Shown piece after piece: positions 27,665-38,819 of a DNA stretch of 64,000 bases. The notes under the pieces were generated by a model. It saw only the letters and a list, made by a program, of their open reading frames with translations. It did not search any database and had not been told where the DNA came from. Both the position numbers and the translations under genes were made by a program. How positions within the stretch are numbered: the stretch's first letter is position 1; the number at the start of each line of letters is the position of its first letter. Origin of the DNA: Vitis vinifera (Eukaryota; Streptophyta; Magnoliopsida; Vitales; Vitaceae); contig NC_081820.1 of assembly GCF_030704535.1 (NCBI RefSeq), forward strand, positions 27,261,001 to 27,325,000, written 5' to 3'.

Positions 27665-28097
27665 TGTTCTGGACTACATGGAAAATACCATATGATCACT
27701 GAAGTACATTTCCCTATTGATGCTGAAACCCTTTTTTTTTTTCTTGTTATTGGGCTGAATTCTTGTGACAATAACCATGGAGAATTGCTCACATAGATGA
27801 GGAAATATTAGAAAAAATTGGCTAATTCTGGAAAGGAATATGAGAAAGAGAGGAATTTGCAGAAGATGTCATTTGGAATGACAAATGTAATTGGTTCAGC
27901 CACTGATTTGAACATCCATTGTTTGTGAAGTGGAATATTTTGCGAAGGCTATCCTTCTTCATAATTTCTTATGCATTTAGCTTATAAAAAGAGGAAATTC
28001 TTGAACAGTTTCTGCAATTAATCTTATATGAGTGTATATTATCCTTTTATGGTGGAGAAAATTTTATCTTACCTGTTCTTCTATTTTGAAAATTCCA

Positions 28098-28215
28098 GGC
28101 CTCTTCCTTTCAGCTGTCAGGCGGCCTGTATTGGACTCCTTTGAAACGTCCAAGCAAGTTCATCAACCTGCCTTAAATGATGCAGTATCAAATTTTGCAA
28201 AATGTTCATCTCTGT
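28098..28215 (+). other. Exon-like segment of unknown nature
   Basis: A good acceptor (TTTTGAAAATTCCAG) is followed by a locally GC-richer stretch open for about 38 codons in one frame (LFLSAVRRPVLDSFETS...) before a stop. It has no ATG of its own in good context and no known family was recognised. It may be a later exon of the transcript that seems to start at 26.5 kb. Low confidence. Confidence 0.2.
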
Positions 28216-28800
28216 AATTAATTCGTTTTGCCTTACTGTTGAATGGTTACATATTTAAACTGATTTTTAGAGTCTGAACACGTTTTCATTTTTAAGATAG
28301 TAGGTAATTTAGGAAACTATGAGGTTTGAAATTTCTCTTAAATCACACTAGTTCACTGGCAGCTTGCTAAGTTTAATGTCATCAATGACTATACCTGGAG
28401 ATGAATATCTTACTATCTATATGTGGTATTATTATTATTTTCTAGTTGGATGGAAGCAATAAAAAGTCTATGCACTGTATGCTTTATCCTTTCATCCTTT
28501 CATTTTAACTATTTAATGGGGCAGACTTGGATCTAACAGTTTTGTATAAAAAAGATTTGGCTTGAATAAACATTCACTAAGTACCTACCATGTTATGAAA
28601 ATCGAAGCCTTTGGAAGAAAGGAAGGGGAACAAAAAAAGGGTATAGACTCTCATCTTAAAAAGGAAAATGAAGAGCTCTAAAGTGCATAATAAGTATAGT
28701 GAATTTAATTTTATCGGTTATAACAGATAAATAATAAAAAGGTGAATTTATTATGGTCTTTAAAGTGAAATTTTTATGGTTGTTATAGTGAAATAAGAGG

Positions 28801-28998
28801 AAATGAGTGATATAATAGGGGTACTTTAAGTAGAAAAAGTCTATAAACCCTACATACTTATAATAGGGGTACTTAAGGAAGAAAAAGTCTACAAACTCTT
28901 CGTTGTGAAATATGAGTAAATGAGTGATATAATTGGGATACTTTAATATGAAAAAGTCCACAAACTCTTCATACTTACAATGGGGATACTTTTGGGTT
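28801..28998. repeat. Minisatellite, about 57-base unit
   Basis: Three and a bit imperfect units of about 53-62 bases, each containing AATAGGGGTACTTTAA, GAAAAAGTCTACAAACTCTT and CATACTTAYAA. Long open stretches across it on the minus strand arise from the repeat. Confidence 0.8.
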
Positions 28999-29099
28999 CA
29001 TTTATTTGTACTCTCATATAATGGGGTGTGTGTGTATATAGTTTTTAAAAACATATTTAAAACTAAAAGAAAGAAATTAATTTGAAGTTGGCAGATTCT

Positions 29100-29228
29100 T
29101 AACCTTCTTTCTCCTAGGGTTTTTTCAGTGCCATATTGCTCTTCTTCACACTTTCTAGTTTCTCCTAAGGTTTCTCAACATCATTTTGCTCTGTTGATCC
29201 GTGACTATAGCAGAACTGTGATTCCCAG
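29100..29228 (+). promoter_or_regulatory. Leader copy E: 5' untranslated exon of EIF1AD
   Basis: CT-rich leader with CTCCTAGGGTTT, TTTTGCTCTGTTGATCCG, GTGACTATAGCAG and ATTCCCAG|GTGATTT (donor at 29229). Closely related sequence precedes BET5 (33180-33278) and importin beta (38820-38927), and similarity continues into the intron (GGTCTGCTGATCT, CTTTGATCTGTATTTGG). In this copy the block CTCCTAGGGTTT...TTGCTC is present twice, as an internal tandem duplication of about 60 bases. The probable leader intron is 29229-29715. Confidence 0.75.
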
Positions 29229-29817
29229 GTGATTTCAATGCTACACATCTTGGCGAAATTAGGGTTTTGGGTACTGATTCATGTATGATTCCAGGTCTGC
29301 TGATCTCATTTGCTCTGTATATTTCTTCAGTTTTGCATTCACTATATCGTCTTTGATCTGTATTTGGGGGTAAATGTTCTGGGTTTTCATTGTTTTTGCA
29401 AGATCAAATAGGTGGTGTTTCATTGGTTTTGTTCACTAATTTGTTCTACCGATGTGAATTTTCTTGTTTGACTTCTGTTTGGAACTTTATTTTTTATCTA
29501 TATTCACTGCTAATTTTTCTGGGGTTTTGTTCTTTCTGCTAATCAGTGTTGTTGAAAATTCAATTGTGTGTGGTTGGTTTTGTGCTCAAAACTTAACTTG
29601 GTCTCTGTTTTTTTTAATGTTAAATTGTTTGTTTGTCTGCTGAGAATTGAAGGAAAAATGAAAGCAATCAAAATTTTGTATTGCTGACCGCTCACTATTT
29701 GCACATGGTAAACAGAAAACCAAGCGCAAGAGGTGGGAAAGGATAGTTTGCAAACTTGGTCTTACACCCATTGTGGCTGAGTTGCAGAGGAAAGGAACTT
29801 GACTTGGAAGAGGGTCC

Positions 29818-31755
29818 ATGAAAGGAGGAAGGAAGAATCTGAAAAGGGCAGCTGAGGAACAGACCTTGACTCTTCAAGAAGGTCAAAGCATTATGCAAGT
29901 TGTGTCCCTTCGAGGCACCAATCTCATTGAGGTACCATCTCTCCCTTTTTTAAACATCAATCAATGTGGTTTTCCACCTGCCCAATTTGATTGTTGTTCC
30001 TTTTTTTTATTCCTGATCACTAGGTATGCGATTTGTGTTTATCTATTGATTGTGCTTTTTTTGCCCAATTATGCATCTGCCTAGGTAATGGATGCTCGGG
30101 GCGAGAATTCACTGGCGTTGTTTCCAGCCAAATTTCAAAAGAGCATGTGGATAAAAAAAGGTTTTCACTCCTCTCAGACATGATGCTTTGCTAATTTTAT
30201 GCCGGAAGAGCTCCTTGTATTGATTTGTTTCTTTCTATTCTCATCGGTGTTTTGTGCCTAGGAAGGGCAAGTTACTTTTGGTCCAAACTCATCTATGCTT
30301 TCATGAACTTCTTGATTTAACCTTTCGGTTGGTGAGCTACGTTTTCGGTGGACCATCGTTTGATTGCCTTTTGTTTGCCACTTTTCTTTCATTTATGGAG
30401 TTTTATTCCACCTTTTTCTTTGGACTTTTCCTGATTTCTGTTGACATTCTCTTATGGATTGGAAAACAATAATAGGATTCTTTTCCAATATGCAGGGAGT
30501 TTTGTTGTGGTTGATGAAAGCGGAAGGGAGAAAGCTATGGAGTCGGGTAGCAAGGTGGCATGTATTGTTTCTCAAGTTCTCTTTTATGAGCAAGTCCGTG
30601 TGCTTCAGAAGTCTATAGAATGGTGTGTTGTTTCTTCACATCTTAAAGAGTAGTAAGCAATCAAACAATATGTCACTACTCCTATAGAAAAGAAGTGCCA
30701 TATTTTTTGAGAAACAATATGCTTGTTCTAAATTATGACTTTCCAAAAAAGGGGTAGCTAATAAGCTGAAATCCAGCCTACCAACAACTCAAAGACTGAA
30801 CCCAAATAAAGCGTTTCGAGTCAAAATACTTGTTTGAAGTACTTAATGGTTAAATCCAGATTCTACCCGGTGCTGGTTGTTGCAGGGCGGTCAGCACCCC
30901 AAGGTTTGGGTCCTCATGGAGAGTCCTAATGGCTTAGCCATGGAAGGTTCCTCAATTATAAATAAAAAAAAAGTTAAATCCAGATTCTGGACATCATTTT
31001 GCTGAGAAGTACTGAGATAATAGAGACTTAGTGATCACTTTTTAAATTCAGATTGTGACTCCAAAATCCAAAAAAAAAATTCTTTGTTGAAGGAATTCCA
31101 AGCATTGTATTCTTTTGGACCAACTGCACTTGACTGATTCCTCAATTCTACAGTCCCATTTCTATGACCTTATTTGTACATACAGCCGCCTGTATGAACC
31201 TAAGGTTAAGTAAAGTTGTGAGCCTTGTCTCTTGTTTCCCTTATGGAATGAAGCATGCAACTTAGGAATTTGGATCAGCTTGACAACTTGTTTTGTTTTG
31301 GAATTTATGTGATAGTTCCCATTGAAAATTTTCCCAAGTAGATTATAATTACTACTTGATTGTGATGCCAAAAAATGCAACCACAGTTTGGATAATGAGA
31401 CCAATGCCCTTTTTGCTTGTTGCAGAGTTGGCAAAATTTTTTAGATGATTTTTATTTTTGCAAGGTATATGCTTACTTCTAACTCTGATGCAGGCCCGAA
31501 ATCTTTAAATCAACACTCCTGCATGATTCTAATGGAACCTCCTTGCATAGTAACACCTCCCAACAAGAAGAGTTTAAATCAACAGCCCGGCATGATTCTA
31601 ATGGAAACTTGCATTGTAGCACCTCCCAACAAGAAGAGGATGAATCCAGCTCCAGTGATGATGATGGTCTACCCCCATTAGAAGCCAATATGAATAGAAT
31701 CAGACCATTAGAGTTGCAGTCAAATGCAGTGTCAGATTCAGATTCAGATTCATAA
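29818..31755 (+). CDS. EIF1AD: EIF1AD-like S1/eIF1A-domain RNA-binding protein
   Basis: Nuclear protein with an eIF1A-type OB fold; in animals EIF1AD binds RNA, but the plant role is not well defined. Four exons: 29818-29931, 30085-30160, 30496-30622 and 31494-31755, giving 192 residues with matching phases. The OB fold covers about residues 14-100 (MQVVSLRGTNLIEVMDARG, ALFPAKFQKSMWIKKGSFV, KVACIVSQVLFYEQV). The tail contains two near-identical 20-residue repeats (HDSNG...TSQQEE), then acidic SSSSDDDGLPP and a final SDSDSDS. The tail ends at TAA 31753-31755. Intron 3 holds a SINE. The gene starts with a leader shared with BET5 and importin beta, and a relic of its last exon lies at 36.7 kb. 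Confidence 0.88.
30865..30972 (+). mobile_element. Short SINE with A-rich tail and 16-bp target duplication
   Basis: A 108-base insertion in EIF1AD intron 3 is flanked by perfect copies of GTTAAATCCAGATTCT (30849-30864 and 30973-30988). It begins ACCCGGTGCTGG, contains GGTTTGGGTCC (like a pol III B box), and ends TATAAATAAAAAAAAA. Target-primed retrotransposition explains these marks. The unit is shorter than most plant SINEs and may be 5' truncated. Confidence 0.85.
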
Positions 31756-32106
31756 TAATATAGGTATTTCAACTGTTCAGCTTATGTCTCTGTGTATGTT
31801 TTAATGAAGCTTTTGTCAGCTTGGGTTGCTAAACATGTTCAATAAACTTGTATTAAAAACAGGTTTTGAGAATTTATTCTGAAAAGCAAGTGATTTTTAG
31901 GGTGATCTAGGAAACAGAGGATTCATATAAGTGCACAATTGTTTCTCTCATATTTGAGTTCTCTGACAAAATTTTGTTCCTAAAAACAATCGAGAACTAT
32001 TTTTGAAAATTATTTTCAAAAACTTGCTTTTGAGAATGGTTTTCTGAAACATTGCCAAAGAGTCTTAAATAGAAATCTTAACACATAATTATCGTTATTT
32101 AGTATC
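31756..32106. other. 3' region of EIF1AD and MITE debris
   Basis: Probable 3' untranslated region (AATAAACTTG near 31840) and then TTTTTGAAAATTATTTTC-type hAT-like inverted repeats (about 31855-32065). No gene. Confidence 0.45.
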
Positions 32107-32300
32107 ACACAAGTTGTTTGATTCATGAGGTTTGTGACTTTCCAGAAACATTCCAATAACGGATATTTGATGTATTTTCTAACTCGTGCATTTCTTGAAT
32201 TCAGGTTGATGATAATGGAGATGGGAGTTTAACAATGGACAAAATGAATCAAATGATCAAATCATGGAGACATTGAAGATGATCTCCATGAACAACTTTG
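32107..32300 (+). pseudogene. Relic of the EF-hand gene, end of exon 5 plus exon 6
   Basis: AAGTTGTTTGATTCATGAG|GTTTGTG matches the end of exon 5 of the EF-hand gene (25421-25443). After a shortened intron with a matching TTTTCTAACTCGTGCATTT tail and acceptor TTCAG, a loop VDDNGDGSLTMDKM matches ADENKDGRLSLQEI of exon 6. The copy then loses frame: it lacks part of the tail but keeps GATGATCTCCATGAA. Upstream exons are absent. This is a duplicated gene fragment, not a processed copy, because the intron is kept. Confidence 0.75.
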
Positions 32301-33179
32301 GCATGGGCACTGTTTGATCAGGATGATGAAGATTCAATCTCCCTTAATGGCATAGATTCATTTTGCTTGTACCCAACATATTGGTTAAAAATCTTTGCAA
32401 GGAAGACGTAGTGTCTGTTTGGAAACCATTTTTAGAACCTCTCTTAAAAAATAGTTTTTTTGAAAATGTTTTTTAAAAACATATTTTTATTATTTCTGAG
32501 AATAAAATTTTGATTGAGGATTTAAAAATAAAATTCATTTTATTTATTTATTTTGAACGAAGGTCAGTAAAAGACAACACTAATGAATTAAATTAAAATT
32601 TGTTCTTGAAAAGGGTATGTTTATGGAACGAGTTCTACAAAACTTAGTTCATGTTAAATTTTGTTTTGTGAATAGGAAAATTGGTTTTAAGGACACTTTT
32701 GAAACAAGAAGGTAAGGTAAGATTTGCATGACAATGTTTTTATAAAACAATTTTCAAAAATCAATTTTTATTAGCCCTTATTAGAAACATAAATTGATTG
32801 GTACAACCTTTTAATTTATAAGAACGTTATTAAAATTGCATATTATAGGAAAATTTTAGAAACAAATATTAAGAATTAAAATTTTCAAGTTTTTTCACTT
32901 TGTTTAATTTACAAAATCCTATTAATGGTTTTAATAATTAATTTAAAAAAAATAGTTGGACCAAAATTTATCAATAACCAATAACCAAAAATAAAATAAA
33001 AATAAAGGAAATTTATTTTTATTCATAACCATAGCAGTCCAATTCCAAGTTGCAATTGCAAAGACTCGTGATCAAAGCCAACGGCTATGATTTATTATGC
33101 AGATCATCATAATAATTATGATTTATCACATGAAACACCGAATAAATCCCGTAAAAATAAAATAAAATTAATGGGTGTA
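32301..33179. other. Spacer upstream of BET5 leader
   Basis: AT-rich with hAT-type motifs (GTCTGTTTGGAAACCATTTT at about 32412; TTTTCAAAAATCAATTTTTA at about 32752). From about 33130 the sequence begins to resemble the region upstream of the importin leader (CACCGAATAAATCCC against CATCGAATAAAAACC at 38735). Confidence 0.4.
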
Positions 33180-33278
33180 AATTCGAAATTCTCGTCTTAT
33201 TCTTCACCCTCTCTCTTGGGTTTCTCCTGACCATTTTGCTCCTCTGATCGGTGACTACACCGGGATCGTGATTTCCAG
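33180..33278 (+). promoter_or_regulatory. Leader copy B: 5' untranslated exon of BET5
   Basis: CCTCTCTCTTGGGTTTCTCC, CATTTTGCTCCTCTGATCGG, GTGACTACACCGGGATCG and ATTTCCAG|GTGATTT (donor at 33279) parallel leaders E and I. Similarity continues downstream for about 500 bases, including ATCCCACTCGCAATTGGTGT, shared best with copy I, and GGTCTGCTGATCT. The probable leader intron is 33279-34004. Confidence 0.75.
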
Positions 33279-34085
33279 GTGATTTTATCGCCACCCTTCT
33301 TAATCCCACTCGCAATTGGTGTCGAAATTAGGTTCTTTTTGGAATGATTCGTGTGTTCGATTCGGGTCTGCTGATCTTATGTGCTTTGTATTTCCTCAAT
33401 TTTGCTTTCAGTACTTTATTTTTTATCTGCATTTGGTGGTCATTTTTATGGGTTTTCGTTGTTTTTGGAATTCATTGGTGTTCAGAAATGGGTTGTGTTT
33501 CGTTGGTTTGTTTGACTAATTTGTTCTACTGATCTGATCTGATTTTTTTGTTTTCTTGGGAACTTGTTTTGTTGATCTATTTTCCTGCTAATTTTTGTGG
33601 TCTTTTGTTGCTTCTGCTAATCGACGTTGTTCAGAAATGGGTTGTGTTTTGTTGGTTTTTTGCTCGAAACTGTCTTTGGTCTCTGTTATGGTTCTTTTTT
33701 GTTTATCCCAAAGTGCTTGTTTGTTTGCTGAGAAAATGAAGGAAAATTGAAAGCAATGAAAATTTAAAATGTCAGATTTTCCACTATTTTAGTTAGGAGA
33801 CAAGCAGAATCTCCACTCAACTGACCTAAGAGTATTTGGGTGAACCTGTAGATTTTGAACTTTTCTTTTTTCCTTTCCTTATTTTTGTCTGCATCAAAAT
33901 GCTAGGGCTTTTTTTTATGCAGAAAATATAAAATATATTTGTTATATAAATCAATTAACCTAAAATTAATCATGGGATTGAATTACGGATTTTCTGTGTT
34001 GCAGGAACTCCTAAAATTTGGCGTTCCCTCTCAATTCAGATACCTTTTTAGCGGTTCATCTGGGTGAATTCATCGAACAAGAAAA

Positions 34086-36033
34086 ATGCAGTTTTTTGGA
34101 GGGTCGGACATCAGCCCATTGCCTCCACCACCAACGGCATCTGGAAACAATGCCCACATGATGTATGTGTTCAATAAGAACGGGGTGTGCTTGCTTTACA
34201 GAGAATGGAATCGCTCCCTTAGGACTCTGAATGCCCAACAAGACCACAAGCTCATGTTTGGTCTGCTTTTCTCTCTTAAGTCCTTAACAGCTAAGATGGA
34301 TCCCACTAGGTATATTTTCTTCTCTTAATCTTCACTTCAAACTGAAACTGTTTTTAAAGTGTTTGAGCATTTTCAAAATGAACAGTTTTTGAAAGCATAA
34401 GTTCATCCTTTTGAATAGAATTATGATGTATATATAAATTTATGCATGTGTAAACTCAATTCAACTCAATAAAGCTTTATTCCCAAATACATGGGCCAGG
34501 TTCAAAGATCCTTTTTCAGTATTCAGGTTGAGATACTTTTCATATGGTGTGACTACAAACTCAGACAGTCAGAACATCATGTAATGAAAAAACATACCCA
34601 ATTCTCATTCAATCCCAAACAGTTGGGTTGAACTCCCTATCTATTGCTTCTGAGGTCTCTAGGACCAACTTCTATGAAATGACTGAGATACAGCTTCTGG
34701 TATTTCTAAGCACGAGGAGTAAACATGCTCATGAATTTTATTTTATTTTATTTTTTAAATTTGTAAAATGGTTTTATGCCAAAGGAGCTTAGGTTAAAAT
34801 CTAACCATGGTGAGAAACATAATGAACTCATGTTGGATACTGTTAGTAGAAAAGCGAATGTTTCTTCCTCATTATTAGTACTAATGCTTCTTTAATTATT
34901 GAATCAATGTTTGGTAATGTGAATTTTCATTCCCTTTTAGATTGAACAATATTTATTGATTGAATTCAATATATAGTTTCTACTTTCTAGATAAGTCACT
35001 TGTTAGAGTTCCCAAACTCTTACATTGTTCCAATATTATGCCTGCTGAACCCCGGGGCACTTCATTTAATGCCTAACAATGTCTTCCATTGTTCTTGATG
35101 ATGTATAAGTTATTGATTGTGCATATAGGGTTGTCTTCTGCTCCTAATTTTATTTTATTTATTATTATTTTTGGTAGTGTGGAGAAGGGAAACCTTGGGG
35201 TACCTCAGTTAACTGGTCAGGGGTGTTCATTTCATAGCTTTCGTACTAATACATACAAACTAAGTTTCATGGAAAGTCCATCTGGGATTAAGGTTAGTCA
35301 AAATATTCTTGCTATGGATTTTTTATTTAATTTATTAGTGATGCATGTAAATATGTGTTGGTTTAATTATTTTGAGCGTAGGAAACCTTAATATCGGTTG
35401 TCGTGACACATTGCATACATCTTTTTGTGCAGATTATCTTGGTCACTCATCCTAGGACCGGTGATCTACGGGAATCCCTAAAGTACATTTACAACTTGTA
35501 TGTTGAATATGTTGTCAAGAATCCGCTCTATTCTCCAGGAATGCCAATCAGGTACCAAATCAACATATTATAGTTTTGAACTCGTATACATAGGCTGAGG
35601 ATTTTGGCCTGTGGCTATCATAAATAGAAACCGTGCCCACGCAATGTGACACTGGAGATTTCCTTTGGGAAATATCCAAGGTGAGTCTCACATGTATCCA
35701 AAGACAAGATTCAAATGAGTGTCAGCTATGACTTGGTGTTTGATCCGTCATAGTCAGATGTTGACACCTTTATCACCCCTTATTTTTTGTTGTTAAAGAG
35801 GTTAAAATAAATTGAAATGCATGTTACAAAGGTCGGCACATTTCTTATCATACTTCTTTTACTAGGATTAATAACCAGATCTTACTTTTCTGAACTAGTT
35901 TCTCTTCTAGGTTCTTTAAAGTATCTTAACTGCAACAACAATCAAATTCTTACCAGGTACACCTGTAATTGCTTTGTGCAGGTCTGAGCTATTCAATATG
36001 ACTCTTGACCAATATGTCCGAGGTCTTGGGTAG
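34086..36033 (+). CDS. BET5: Trafficking protein particle complex subunit 1 (BET5/TRAPPC1)
   Basis: Small core subunit of TRAPP, the tethering complex and Rab GEF for ER-Golgi transport. Four exons: 34086-34309, 35178-35292, 35433-35551 and 35982-36033, giving 169 residues, the family length in plants. Sequence starts MQFFGGSDISPLPPPP, an insertion typical of plant BET5, and continues with longin-fold strands MYVFNKNGVCLLYREW, FGLLFSLKSL, YKLSFMESPSGIKIILVTHP, LYVEYVVKNPLY and a final YVRGLG. Phases close. Its leader is copied from, or shared with, the EIF1AD and importin genes, and an EIF1AD exon relic lies 0.7 kb downstream. Confidence 0.93.
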
Positions 36034-36382
36034 TATCACAAGGTAGCGTTTAACTACCAATTTCTTATGAAAGCTATTTCTTTCAAAAGAGTCAATTATA
36101 AATAGTGTTGCTGCCTCATTCAGATCAAAGAAATAGATATGAATTTCCTTCTGACAGATTACACTTAGTTTGGCCTTCAGCATACCCGTAAATTTGGTTC
36201 TTGTTATAAGAATGTAGTGTGGGAGGTTGCCCATCCGTAGATGTTTAACCTGGGAACTTTAAGCCCAGTTTTTTCCCCAGGCTTTGTCTGTGAAAAGAAT
36301 ATCATTTTGGGGCGAAATATAGGTTGCTGGTTTGGTGGTAGGCGCAGAGAATTGCGTGCATTACATTACCAGCTGCAATTTA

Positions 36383-36605
36383 TGCCATGTTTGGAACATT
36401 GGAATAAAGAATCGAGACAAGAAATCAATTCCATTTTTCATTCACTAATGCATTTCGATTGTTTTTAAAATGGGAATGGGGATAAATGAATTAATTGTTA
36501 TGAAAGTCAAATCACACTCATTAGGATTTTGATTCCTTTCTTGTATTACGATTCACCTTCGTTCTCATTTTATTTCCATTCCTATTTCCCCATATCAAAC
36601 ACTTT
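36383..36605. mobile_element. MITE downstream of BET5
   Basis: Left end TGTTTGGAACATTGGAATAA; the reverse complement of the right end reads GTGTTTGATATGGGGAAATA, and both continue into GGAATRRAAAT-type sequence. About 220 bases, non-coding. Inverted ends are imperfect. Confidence 0.5.
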
Positions 36606-36737
36606 AACAGAGTCGAGGTAGTAATTGAATGGGAGGTTCAATATGCTCTCCCTGGATCCAATGGTGGTAAGCATCTGGTTTGCTGGCGTGTTCCAAGTTC
36701 CAACTCTGATTTTGCTTGTCTTCTAACCCTGATGCAG

Positions 36738-36955
36738 GCCAGAGAAACCTTCAAAATCAACAACCACCCTCCATTGATTGTAATGGAACCAGGCACAGTA
36801 AGAACCCCTAGAGCATGAATCCAACCCAAAGTGATGATCAAGGATTTCCCAATTAGAAGCCAAGCCAACATGACCAGAATCAGACCATTTTAGGATTGGA
36901 GTCAGTAGCAATATCAGATTCCGATTCTGATTCAGATTCAGATTCATGGGTTCCT
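36738..36955 (+). pseudogene. Relic of the last EIF1AD exon
   Basis: CCTGATGCAG|GCC is followed by a decayed copy of EIF1AD exon 4 (31494-31755): AAATCAACAACCACCC, TTGTAATGGAACC, GAATCCA, GATGATCAAGGATTTCCC, TTAGAAGCCAA, AGAATCAGACCATT and a terminal GATTCAGATTCAGATTCAT. It has several small deletions and no continuous frame. The preceding intron end (CCAACTCTGATTTTGC) also matches. It is a relic of a duplicated EIF1AD locus whose leader now precedes BET5. Confidence 0.82.
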
Positions 36956-38819
36956 GCATTTTAATCATAGGTATTGTAACAGTTTCAAACTTGTGTTCTT
37001 ACTTGAACTTTTGTCAGAATCTCTACTACTCTCTCTTTTCGAACCTTTAAACTTCCACTTCTTCATTGTCAAGCTCTACCGTTATAGTTGAGAAGTTGAG
37101 ATGGTAATGGGACGGGCGGGGAGAGGTCATCCCCCCGAACCTGCACTCAAGTGGGCTTATTTATATATATAAAAGTTTAAATAAGGAAATGAGTTTGAAG
37201 TGAGATATAAAAATTAAAAATAATTTATTAATTTTTTTTTTTTTAATGATATTTTCCGAACATAGTTTTTGTATGTATTATAAAATCCTAATATGATCAT
37301 ACCATCCTCAAGAATAAAGTAAAAAATAATTAAAATTGTTACTCATAAATGGTTTTTATGAGTTTAAAATATTTATTACTCATAAATTGAATTGAAAATT
37401 TTATTTTATTTTATTTGAAAATTTATGGTTATGTTTGGTTCCAAAAAATACTAAGAAAAAAAAATGTAAAAAAAAATTGATTTTTTTTTATATTTGATTG
37501 TATTATGAAAAATATCCAAAAATAAATAAATATAATTAAAATTAATTAAAAATTTATGTATTTTTAAATTATTTAATTTTTATATTTGATGAGTTATATA
37601 AAAATAATTTATAGATTTTTAATATATTTTTTATATTTTTTTTCTTTTTTTCTCTCTTTCTACTTTTTTTTTTTATATATTTTTTTGTAAATTTTTTAAA
37701 GTGAAATATAATCTATGGGTTTTTATTTATTATTTATTTAACAAGAATTCATGTGGGAGAGGCATTTATCTCCCACAAGTATAGCCCAGTTTGAAACAAT
37801 TTTATTTTTATTTTTTTACAAAAAAAAAAAAAAAAAGCATCTGAGATATTTTTTTTTAAGTTAGAAAATAATTTCCAATCAATGCTAATAGAAATTTATT
37901 AAAAATAATTTTGTAAAATATGTTTCTCAAATAATTAAAGCATTGTTGTTCTATTTATGTTTACTAAACAATATTTTAAAAATGCTTAGTATATTTTTAA
38001 TAATTTAGTTATTAAAAATAATATTAATTTAATATGAAATATAAATTCTCTTATGCAAAAAAATGAGTTTCTAAGGGTTTGTTTGGAAATAGGTTTTAAT
38101 ATCAATTGCTATTAATTATTTTTAAAAGCAAATTTTGTTCGTAAGCTAAGAAAAAAATATATAAAAAACAGTTTTAGTCTTATTTTGATGAAGAAATATC
38201 ATATTTTTAATTATTTTTAAAATTCATAAATATAAAATCCCTAGTGAAAATACTACTTCCATAACTTTTGGTTTAGAACTGAATAAAGAAAAGTTAAAAG
38301 GTATGACAAATAATTTGAGTTGATAACGAAGTGTTGTAATGGAATTGTTCAGCGGCTAATGTAGCGCCACCTGTCATAAATGTATTGCCTGATTTTCCTA
38401 ATCACTAGGTAAATGTACCAACTGTAAAAAAACTTCCCCGAAAACACGACTTTACAAGTAAAGTCCAACGAACAATCACAGCCCACGATGTGTTGACCTG
38501 GATCCATCATGGCCGTACAAGTCATGATTATCTACCTGTACCATCGGGGCCCACAAAATTAACCGCTCCGATTTGCTCATGCGAACCCACAATTTCCACA
38601 CGAGCCACACCTTAACGCAACAAACTCATAACTGCAGCCGTCCAACAGTTTGGCGTTTCCTCCACCGCCAACCACAACTTCCTGAGGTCATAGATCAATG
38701 GCCTTGATGCTCGGTGTAAAAGAACAATGGAATTCCGCGTAGCATCGAATAAAAACCATAAAAATAATAAAAAGAAAAATAATAGATATAGATTTGTAAT
38801 TTGAGTCCAGCTCTACATT
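36956..38819. other. Intergenic between EIF1AD relic and importin leader
   Basis: 37150-38340 is extremely AT-rich with MITE-like fragments (37433 onward begins ATGTTTGGTTCCAAAAAATA). 38340-38820 is less AT-rich and is probably the importin beta promoter, with CCACG/ACGT strings near 38470-38600 and an upstream segment (38735 onward) shared with the BET5 promoter. Confidence 0.45.

Noticed and set aside
28656-28961. Minus-strand open frame rich in KYPYY repeats
   Set aside because: It is the translation of the 57-base minisatellite.
34056-34328. Minus-strand frame opposite BET5 exon 1
   Set aside because: Antisense shadow of a well-supported exon.
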